From Ilumatobacter coccineus YM16-304 (GTDB lineage Bacteria; Actinomycetota; Acidimicrobiia; Acidimicrobiales; Ilumatobacteraceae), in assembly GCF_000348785.1 (NCBI RefSeq), contig NC_020520.1, positions 4,588,001 to 4,652,000 of the forward strand: a DNA stretch of 64,000 bases, given 5' to 3'. Position 1 is the first letter of the stretch, and every line of letters begins with the position of its first letter. The notes under the pieces were generated by a model. That model worked only from the letters and a program-made list of their open reading frames with translations, was not told the origin of the DNA and did no database searches. Made by a program: the position numbers and the translations under genes. This document shows, in pieces, positions 26,062-33,083 of the stretch.

Positions 26062-28667
26062 CACTTCCTGTCGTTACGCGGGCACAACTCGAGCCCCTGC
26101 TCGATCGGTTGATCGACGTCGCCGACGACCCCGCGCCGCTCGTACTCGTACGCGCCGACCCGGAATCAGCCCCCGCCGAAGCATCAGCAGGCGGACAGAC
26201 CGTCCGCATCGTTGCCAGCTCATCGCCGCTCGAGATCCGGGCCCACGCTTCGCGACAGCGGGACCAGCCGCTCGTGGTGCTGACCGGGTGCGACACCACA
26301 ACACTCGGCGATGACCTGCTCGCCCGCGCCGTCCGACGCAAGCTGCACACCGTCAACCGTTGGGAAACCGTCTCGCAACTGTTCGGCGCCGAGCACGTTT
26401 CGCAGTCGCTCGCCCAGCACAAGTACCTCGCCGATGCGCTGATCGAAGCCCGTCCACTCGTCGGCTATCCGGCCATCACCAACAAGATGCTCGACCTCGA
26501 AACTGCGCTCGAAGCGCTGATCGAGCCGCACCTCGGGCTCGTCGCCACATCGCTTGCCGACGTACTGCTCTGGGGCACCCACTCCACCGCCGCACGAGCC
26601 GTCCGCGAATCATCTAACGACGTCATCGAGCAACTCGAACAACACCTCGCCACGCAGTACGGACCCGGCATCAGCGTCGTGTTCGCCGCGCTCCGGGCCG
26701 GCAAGAGCGCCGAACTGATGGCACTCTGCTTGGCAGCCGACGTCATCTTCAGCACCGACACCCCGGCACCCGACGCTCGACTCCGGTTGGAACTCGAACT
26801 CGGCGAACCCGGTCTGACCGACGAGATGTACCGCAACGCCGCGCAGGCCGTGGTCAGCTACATCTCCGGGCAACGCACCGACGAAGCGCGGACCGCCTCG
26901 TGGCTCACAGCAGGCGACCGACTGGTCCAACAGTGGGGCCTCGCTGAGAGTTCCACCCGGTCATCGGTTCTGCCAAGCGGCTTCACCGCCCGCATCGGTC
27001 TCGCTGCCACCGCACTCGCCTCGTGGAAGGCAAAGTCTGCCAACCCCTCGCTCCAAGCCGAGGCCGACCGCTCAATCGTGGCCGTCGAAGACCACGTCGC
27101 CGCACGCGCCGAACCGCGTCGAGTGGAGCGACTCCGCATGGCCCAACGAGTCATCCGCCGCGGCTTCGAGATGCAGACCGCAACGACGACGGCCGACGCG
27201 TTCATCGACTACACCCTCGACGGCGCATGGCTCGACCGAGCACGAATCGCCCTGTCGCAGAGCGACACCGAGCCGGCCGCGGCCGCTCTGTACGCAGCAC
27301 TGAGCGCCGAAACCGATGCCGCGGTGCTCGCCAACGCCGGCGCGCAGGCGCCCATGCTGGCCGGAGCAGCACAAGCTCTCGGCGACCGCCTCATCGGAAT
27401 CGAAGACGTGCTCGACACTGTCGTCGCCCCGCTCGCGGCAACCGCTCCAACACTCGTCGTCGTCCTCGACGGAATGAGCTGGCCCAACTTCACCGACGTG
27501 CTCGACGCCCTCAGCCGGCAGGGTTGGGCCCCCTACATCGACGAGGACGCGGTCGTCGCCAAACCCGTCGTCGCTGCCCTCCCCACTGTCACCGAACTCA
27601 GCCGCACCAGCCTGCTCTGCGGCACCCTCCGAAGCGGCGACAAGAGCAGCGAGACGCGAGCCTTCACGAAGTACCCGAGCCTCGTCGCCGCCAGCGACGC
27701 CGAACATCCCCCAACGCTCTTCCACAAGACCGACCTTCGTTCGGGCGGGCTCGACACGATCCCGCACGAACAGCTCGCAACGATCAGCGACCCGCGAGTG
27801 CGCGTTGTGGGCATCGTCCTCAACAACATCGATGAGCGGTTGAAAGACGTCGCACACCCACCATCTGGTTGGGGGCTCGATGAGCTGTCACCGCTCCGTG
27901 AGATTCTCGAAGCGGCACGAAGCGCCGGGCGGGCCATCGTGCTCACGAGCGATCACGGACACATTCTCGAACGCAAGTCCGAGTCGCGAGTGGGTGGCGG
28001 CGGCGAGCGGTGGAGAGGCACCGACACCGGCCCCGCAGCCGACGGCGAGATCCTCGTCAGCGGACCCCGCGTCGTCAACGACGAACACGCCGTCGTGCTC
28101 CCCTGGATCGAACAACTCCGCTACGGGCCGAGCAAGAACGGCTACCACGGCGGCCTCACACTCGCCGAGGCAACCGTTCCCCTCGCTGTGCTCAGCACCG
28201 AAGACATCGAAGGTTGGGAACCCACGTCGATCACCCCACCCGATTGGTGGCACGCCGCTCCTCCCGTAGCGCCCGCTTCAGACGATGTGGCGCCGAAGGC
28301 CGCCCCACGCAAGAAGGCACCCGAAGTCGTCGTGCCGTCGCTGTTCGACCCCGAGCCCGAGCCGGCGGCCACCACCACGGGCATCGAGGCCGTCATGGCA
28401 AGCGACCACGTGCAGTCGAACCTCGCCGCACTCCGCCTCGACGCAGCGGTCGTCACCACCATTCTCAGCGTTCTCGACGGCACCGGCGGAACCTCACTCG
28501 CCGAAGACCGCGTCGCCGAACGAGCATCGGTGCCGAAGGTCCGAATCGGCCGAATCATCACGCAGATGCAACGGCTCCTCAACATCGACGGGTATCCAGT
28601 GATCGAAACCAGCAACGGCCACATCAAGTTCGACCGGGCCCTCCTCGAACGACAACTGGGGTTGTGA
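26058..28667 (+). CDS. pglZ: PglZ: BREX-2 alkaline-phosphatase-superfamily protein
   Basis: An 869-residue protein from the GTG at 26058, overlapping pglY. The PglZ domain sits near residues 460-720. It shows PTLVVVLDGMSWPNF with the metal-binding aspartate, TELSRTSLLCG with the nucleophile-type threonine/serine, and IVLTSDHGHILER with the D-H-G-H metal ligands. In BREX this is the core effector-associated metal-dependent hydrolase. The last 100 residues, after a proline/alanine linker with KKAPEVVVPSLF, look like a winged helix (VAERASVPKVRIGRIITQM) that may bind DNA. It converges tail to tail with the NYN gene with a 14-base gap, which breaks the usual direct run into brxD. Confidence 0.95.
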   Translation: MTLPVVTRAQLEPLLDRLIDVADDPAPLVLVRADPESAPAEASAGGQTVRIVASSSPLEIRAHASRQRDQPLVVLTGCDTTTLGDDLLARAVRRKLHTVNRWETVSQLFGAEHVSQSLAQHKYLADALIEARPLVGYPAITNKMLDLETALEALIEPHLGLVATSLADVLLWGTHSTAARAVRESSNDVIEQLEQHLATQYGPGISVVFAALRAGKSAELMALCLAADVIFSTDTPAPDARLRLELELGEPGLTDEMYRNAAQAVVSYISGQRTDEARTASWLTAGDRLVQQWGLAESSTRSSVLPSGFTARIGLAATALASWKAKSANPSLQAEADRSIVAVEDHVAARAEPRRVERLRMAQRVIRRGFEMQTATTTADAFIDYTLDGAWLDRARIALSQSDTEPAAAALYAALSAETDAAVLANAGAQAPMLAGAAQALGDRLIGIEDVLDTVVAPLAATAPTLVVVLDGMSWPNFTDVLDALSRQGWAPYIDEDAVVAKPVVAALPTVTELSRTSLLCGTLRSGDKSSETRAFTKYPSLVAASDAEHPPTLFHKTDLRSGGLDTIPHEQLATISDPRVRVVGIVLNNIDERLKDVAHPPSGWGLDELSPLREILEAARSAGRAIVLTSDHGHILERKSESRVGGGGERWRGTDTGPAADGEILVSGPRVVNDEHAVVLPWIEQLRYGPSKNGYHGGLTLAEATVPLAVLSTEDIEGWEPTSITPPDWWHAAPPVAPASDDVAPKAAPRKKAPEVVVPSLFDPEPEPAATTTGIEAVMASDHVQSNLAALRLDAAVVTTILSVLDGTGGTSLAEDRVAERASVPKVRIGRIITQMQRLLNIDGYPVIETSNGHIKFDRALLERQLGL

Positions 28668-28681
28668 TGGCTGCAGCCTCT

Positions 28682-29308
28682 CTACGTCCACCCCTCGGGT
28701 GCATGCAACGGACGTTGCTTCCGACCTCCCCGAAAGGACTCCATCACCGGGTTCGGAAGTTGGGCCTTCCGCATCGCTACGTCGTCCATGTGCAAGAGAC
28801 CATCGCAAGCACTCGCCAACTCGTCGCCCTTCCGCCGCGGAGGGGCAACATTGACCACCTCAATCCCCAAGTCCTGGACGTACCGCACCGCGGGCACGAG
28901 GTCAGAGTCTCCGGAGATCAACATCGCGCGGTCGAGCGACCCCTCCCGGGCGTCATGCGTCATCGCTATAGCGATGTTCACATCAGTGAACTGCTCCTTT
29001 GGGCGCTTCCACGAGTGCCCGCAGTCAGGACACTTCATGCTCCGCGCCATAAAGCTCCCCTCGATGATGTCCAAGCCTCCGTTCGCCCGCAGAGCACGAA
29101 GGTAATGGCTCTGCCGTTCACGGGCGTCGAGCGGAGAGTTCACCACCGCGGTGAAGTAGCGGACCGTCAACACGTCGTCGCCCACAAGACCCGATACGTA
29201 GGCCACCCAATCCAGCCAACGACAGTTGCGAAGCCCTGCGGCTTTCATCCCGTTGTACGCGTTGAAACCATCGATGTAGACCGTGGTGCGGCGCTTCGTT
29301 GTTTCCAT
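28682..29308 (-). CDS. NYN-domain (PIN-like) ribonuclease candidate with inserted zinc motif
   Basis: A 208-residue protein on the minus strand, inside the BREX-2 cluster. NYN/DUF88 motifs are clear: TVYIDGFNAYNGM near residue 9, FTDVNIAIAMTHDA near 107 and AMLISGDSDLVPAVRYV near 128, giving the acidic PIN-like metal site. Between them lies MKCPDCGHSWKRPKEQ, a two-cysteine motif that may be half of a zinc ribbon. NYN proteins are usually metal-dependent RNases. The ATG at 29308 has no ribosome site; TTGACA lies 25-31 bases upstream (29334-29339), so the transcript could be leaderless or the start slightly off. NYN genes are not part of the canonical BREX-2 set, so this is a cargo or an accessory toxin-like effector (inference). 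Confidence 0.85.
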   Translation of the reverse strand: METTKRRTTVYIDGFNAYNGMKAAGLRNCRWLDWVAYVSGLVGDDVLTVRYFTAVVNSPLDARERQSHYLRALRANGGLDIIEGSFMARSMKCPDCGHSWKRPKEQFTDVNIAIAMTHDAREGSLDRAMLISGDSDLVPAVRYVQDLGIEVVNVAPPRRKGDELASACDGLLHMDDVAMRKAQLPNPVMESFRGGRKQRPLHAPEGWT

Positions 29309-29381
29309 TCGTTCAACGATGTGATTAAATGTATGTCAATCACCGCCGGACATACCGTGTTCACTCCCGGTCTGCCGGTCC

Positions 29382-29421
29382 AGACGGCCCTCCGCTTCGG
29401 CAGAGGGCCTGTCTCCTTTTT
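29382..29421 (+). terminator. Rho-independent terminator or attenuator upstream of brxD
   Basis: The stem arms AGACGGCCCTC (29382-29392) and GAGGGCCTGTCT (29403-29414), with one bulged base, enclose a CGCTTCGGCA loop with a UUCG-like tip, and are followed by CCTTTTT. It ends 39 bases before the brxD ATG and reads in the brxD direction. It would stop transcripts coming from pglZ or from a promoter in 29309-29380, so brxD either has its own start or is attenuated. Confidence 0.7.
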
Positions 29422-29460
29422 CGGACCAGTGCAGTCTCGTCCGTCCGGGGGTCCGGGTTG

Positions 29461-30783
29461 ATGATCGAAATCTCGCCACAGCGCCGCACCGAAATCCTCG
29501 ACGCCCTCCGCCGCGGCACCGTGCCGGCCCAAGGCCTCGATGCGCTCGCCGTCGGGCTCGATCGGTTCGTCGACACCTTCGACGAAGAACTCGATCGCGT
29601 GGCATCTGGCGCCGGAGTGTTCAAGGCAATCCGCGGTGAGTACGGCGCCGGCAAGACATTCATCACCCGATGGCTCGCCGAGCGGGCCAAAGCTCGCGGG
29701 CTCGCCACGTCGGAGGTACAGATCTCCGAGACCGACACCCCGATGCATCGCTACCAAACGATCTATCGGCGACTCGTCGAACAACTCTCCACGTCGACCG
29801 TGCGGACCGGCGGGCTCAGAACCGTCATCGACTCCTGGTTCTTCGCGCTCGAAGACGAGGTGCTCGCGGGTGGCGACGTCGACCCCAACAACGCCGAACT
29901 GTTGACCGCCCGCACCACCGAGCTCATGGAGCAACGACTCGGCTCGGTGACGCGGACAGCACCGGCATTCTCCGCGGTGCTGCGCGCCTACCTCGCTGCA
30001 ACAAACGCCGACGACCGGCCGACCGCCGATGGGCTCATCGCCTGGCTCGGCGGCCAACCGCATGTCGCTGCGGCCGTCAAGAAGTCGGCCGGCGTCAAAG
30101 GCGACCTCGATCACGACGCAGCGCTGTCGTTCCTCGCAGGCCTGCTGACCATCCTGCGCGACGCCGGCTTCGGCGGGCTCGTCCTCGTCCTCGACGAAGT
30201 CGAGACGATGCAACGCATGCGTTCCGACACTCGCGACAAGGGCCTCGAAGCGCTCCGCAAGTTCATCGACGATCTGTACGAAGGCCGATTCCCCGGCTTG
30301 TACCTGGTCATCACCGGAACACCCGCGTTCTACGACGGGGCCCAAGGCGTGCAACGTCTCACCCCGCTCGCGCAACGCATGCACACCGACTTCGGAGGCG
30401 ACCCGAAGTTCGACAACCCGCGGGCGGTTCAGGTTCGACTGCAAGGGTTCGACCTCGATGCACTCGTGAGTGTTGGCGCCCGAGTCCGAGACCTGTTCGC
30501 TGCCGGCGCAGCCCACCCCGAACGAGTCAACGAACTGTGCGACGACGCCTACCTCCTGGCGCTTGCCCAGGCCGTGACCGGAGAACTCGGGGCCAAGGTC
30601 GGAATCGCACCACGCCTCTACGTCAAGAAGCTCGTCGGCGAAGTGCTCGACCGGGTCGACCTGTTCGACGACTTCGACCCACGGCGCGACTACAAGCTGA
30701 CCGTGGCCGACACCGAACTCACCGTCGTCGAACGAAACGCCCGGGCCGCAACATCGCCCGACGACATCGAGCTGGAGCTGTAG
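29461..30783 (+). CDS. brxD: BrxD: BREX ATP-binding protein
   Basis: A 440-residue AAA-type ATPase from the ATG at 29461. Walker A is IRGEYGAGKTFITRWL near residues 57-72, and Walker B is LVLVLDEVETMQRM near 240-253. The sequence IRGEYGAGKTF is typical of the DUF2791/BrxD family, which pairs with the BrxHI helicase in BREX type 2. brxHI follows after three bases, so the two form an expression unit that is separated from pglZ by the NYN gene and a terminator. The ribosome site is weak. The longer open frame from 29329 runs through the terminator and is not used. Role in BREX is known only genetically. Confidence 0.93.
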   Translation: MIEISPQRRTEILDALRRGTVPAQGLDALAVGLDRFVDTFDEELDRVASGAGVFKAIRGEYGAGKTFITRWLAERAKARGLATSEVQISETDTPMHRYQTIYRRLVEQLSTSTVRTGGLRTVIDSWFFALEDEVLAGGDVDPNNAELLTARTTELMEQRLGSVTRTAPAFSAVLRAYLAATNADDRPTADGLIAWLGGQPHVAAAVKKSAGVKGDLDHDAALSFLAGLLTILRDAGFGGLVLVLDEVETMQRMRSDTRDKGLEALRKFIDDLYEGRFPGLYLVITGTPAFYDGAQGVQRLTPLAQRMHTDFGGDPKFDNPRAVQVRLQGFDLDALVSVGARVRDLFAAGAAHPERVNELCDDAYLLALAQAVTGELGAKVGIAPRLYVKKLVGEVLDRVDLFDDFDPRRDYKLTVADTELTVVERNARAATSPDDIELEL

Positions 30784-30786
30784 CCG

Positions 30787-32895
30787 GTGAGCGACTTCGA
30801 TCGCCTCCATCCGTCCATCCGCCACCACATCGTCAACACACTCGGCTGGCCGGCGCTTCGCCCGCTGCAAGAGGAGGCCATCGCCCCCGTGCTCGACGGC
30901 GAGCACGGCATCTTCCTCGCTCCAACAGCCGGCGGCAAGACCGAGGCCGCAACATTCCCCGTGTTAACCACGGTGGCTAACAATGGCTGGAAGCCCGTCA
31001 GCGTGCTGTACCTGGCGCCGCTGCGGGCACTGCTCAACAACCTGCGTCCCCGCCTCGAGCTGTACTGCAGTTTCGTCGGGCTGCGCGTCGGGCTGTGGCA
31101 CGGTGACACCACGCCCGGGGAGCGAACACGGATGATCGCCGACCCGCCCGACATCTTGCTCACCACGCCCGAATCTCTCGAGGCGATGCTCATCTCACGG
31201 CGCGTCGACCAAGACTGGCTGTTCCCGAACCTGCACACCGTCATCGTCGACGAGGTTCACGCGTTCGCCGGCGCCGACCGAGGTTGGCACCTCCGGGCGG
31301 TGCTCGAACGACTCACCCATGTCGCCGGTCGAGATCTGCAACGCATCGGGCTCTCCGCAACCGTCGGAAACCCCGACGAACTCCTCGAATGGCTGTGCGG
31401 ATCGAGCACCGCGCCGCGCCGCATCGTCAATCCGCTAGCCGAAGTGCTCGCCGAACCGGAGGTGACCCTCGACTACGTCGGCACGCTCGACAATGCAGCC
31501 ACGGTCATCAGCCGACTTCACCAAGGAGAGAAGCGGCTCGTCTTCGTCGACTCCCGCAAACGCGCCGAAGAGCTTGCTCTGGCGCTGCGAGCGCTCGATG
31601 TCACCACGTACCTCTCGCACGGGTCACTCGGACGGGACGAACGCCGCCGGTCGGAGGAAGCATTCGCCGAAGCCACCAACTGCGTGATCGTGGCCACCAG
31701 CACACTCGAACTCGGCATCGACGTCGGCGACCTCGACCGAGTCATTCAGATCGACAGCCCGCCGACGGTCGCCGGATTTCTCCAACGCATCGGCCGTACC
31801 GGGCGGCGACCCGGTTCGAGCCGCAATGCGCTGTTCCTCGCCACCTCACACGAGTCGCTACTCACCGCGGCCGGCCTCCTTCGGCTCTGGGCGACCGGAT
31901 ACGTCGAGCCCGCAACTCCACCCGAGTTCCCAGCGCACCTCCTCGTTCAGCAGTTGCTCGCGCTTACCCTGCAGGAAGCCGCTCTCGGCATCGGGGAAGC
32001 GACCTGGACCGAATGGCTCGGCGACCCGCCGGCTCTCGGTGCTGATGCAATGGCCGAGGCCCCGGCGCTGCTGAGCCACCTGAAGGAAACCGGGTGGATC
32101 CACAGCGATGATGGCGTGTTGAGCCCCGGGCAAGAAGCCGAGCGAACGGTCGGCAAGAAGAACTTCCTGGAACTGACCTCGGTGTTCGTCGCCGACCCGT
32201 TGCTCTCTGTTCGACACGGGCGAAACGAGTTGGGACAGGTGCCCGACATAGCGATCACGGCCGCGTTCTCACAGAAGAGTGGCCCGCCAGCGCTGCTGCT
32301 CGGCGGCCGGTCGTGGAAGATCAACGACGTCGACTGGAAACGAAGAATCGTCCGAGTTGAACCCACCGACCAACGATCGAGCGTCCGCTTCTCAGGAGGC
32401 GCCCAATCGCTCGGCTACGAGCTGTGCCAATCGATCGCAGCAGTGCTCGACGGCGCGTCACTCGAGCCGGCGACGCTCACTGGGCGTGCCATCGAAGCGC
32501 TCGACGACGCCCGCGGCGAGATCCCTGGCGCCCGACTCGGCCGCAGCGTGATCATCCGGAGCGGCAAGGGCCAGCGGTGGTACACGTTCGGTGGGCTCAA
32601 GGCCAACCTCGAACTCGCCGCACGTCTCACCAACCTTCGCACCCACGTCAGCCAGAAGGACAACCTCTACATCACATTGGACGACGACGTGTCGAAGGAA
32701 CAGGTTCGAGCGGCGATCAGTCAGCCGACTCCACCGGAGGAACTCGCCGAGCTCGCCGGAACCGTGAGCGGGGCATTGAAACTCGAACGGGTCCTGCCAC
32801 CCCAACTGGTCGAAGACATCGCAGTGCGCCGCCTTCGAGACCGGAAGTCGTGCGAGCTCATCGCCGACGCGCCCATCGACACCGCCGAAGCCTGA
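30787..32895 (+). CDS. brxHI: BrxHI: BREX-2 DEAD/DEAH-box helicase
   Basis: A 702-residue Lhr-like superfamily 2 helicase starting with GTG three bases after brxD. Motifs in order: LAPTAGGKTEAATF (motif I, near residue 45), YLAPLRALLNNL (Ia), LLTTPESLEAM (Ib), VIVDEVHAFAG (II, near 153), IGLSATVGNP (III), VATSTLELGIDVGDLDRV (V) and LQRIGRTGRRPG (VI). It is therefore a complete ATP-dependent helicase. It is the last recognised BREX-2 gene. After it come 188 bases before the next gene on the same strand, enough for a separate promoter. Length and order match known BREX-2 loci. Confidence 0.93.
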   Translation: MSDFDRLHPSIRHHIVNTLGWPALRPLQEEAIAPVLDGEHGIFLAPTAGGKTEAATFPVLTTVANNGWKPVSVLYLAPLRALLNNLRPRLELYCSFVGLRVGLWHGDTTPGERTRMIADPPDILLTTPESLEAMLISRRVDQDWLFPNLHTVIVDEVHAFAGADRGWHLRAVLERLTHVAGRDLQRIGLSATVGNPDELLEWLCGSSTAPRRIVNPLAEVLAEPEVTLDYVGTLDNAATVISRLHQGEKRLVFVDSRKRAEELALALRALDVTTYLSHGSLGRDERRRSEEAFAEATNCVIVATSTLELGIDVGDLDRVIQIDSPPTVAGFLQRIGRTGRRPGSSRNALFLATSHESLLTAAGLLRLWATGYVEPATPPEFPAHLLVQQLLALTLQEAALGIGEATWTEWLGDPPALGADAMAEAPALLSHLKETGWIHSDDGVLSPGQEAERTVGKKNFLELTSVFVADPLLSVRHGRNELGQVPDIAITAAFSQKSGPPALLLGGRSWKINDVDWKRRIVRVEPTDQRSSVRFSGGAQSLGYELCQSIAAVLDGASLEPATLTGRAIEALDDARGEIPGARLGRSVIIRSGKGQRWYTFGGLKANLELAARLTNLRTHVSQKDNLYITLDDDVSKEQVRAAISQPTPPEELAELAGTVSGALKLERVLPPQLVEDIAVRRLRDRKSCELIADAPIDTAEA

Positions 32896-33083
32896 GGAGG
32901 GCACCGTCGACGCCGAGTTGACACCGCTGCTTGTGCCGAAATCGTCAAGATCTTCCCAAGACCTGCCGATGTTGGCTCCATGGCAGTGGTGATCGGTGAT
33001 GAGGCGAACGAGACAACGCCTGCTGACGTCGCCGTGCCATTCGATGCACGGCGCTCCTGCTCGATCGAGGCGGTATCACTCGG

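Noticed and set aside
28010-29461. 483-residue plus-strand frame across pglZ, the NYN gene and the hairpin
   Set aside because: Crosses an intact minus-strand gene and a terminator; composition is shadow-like.
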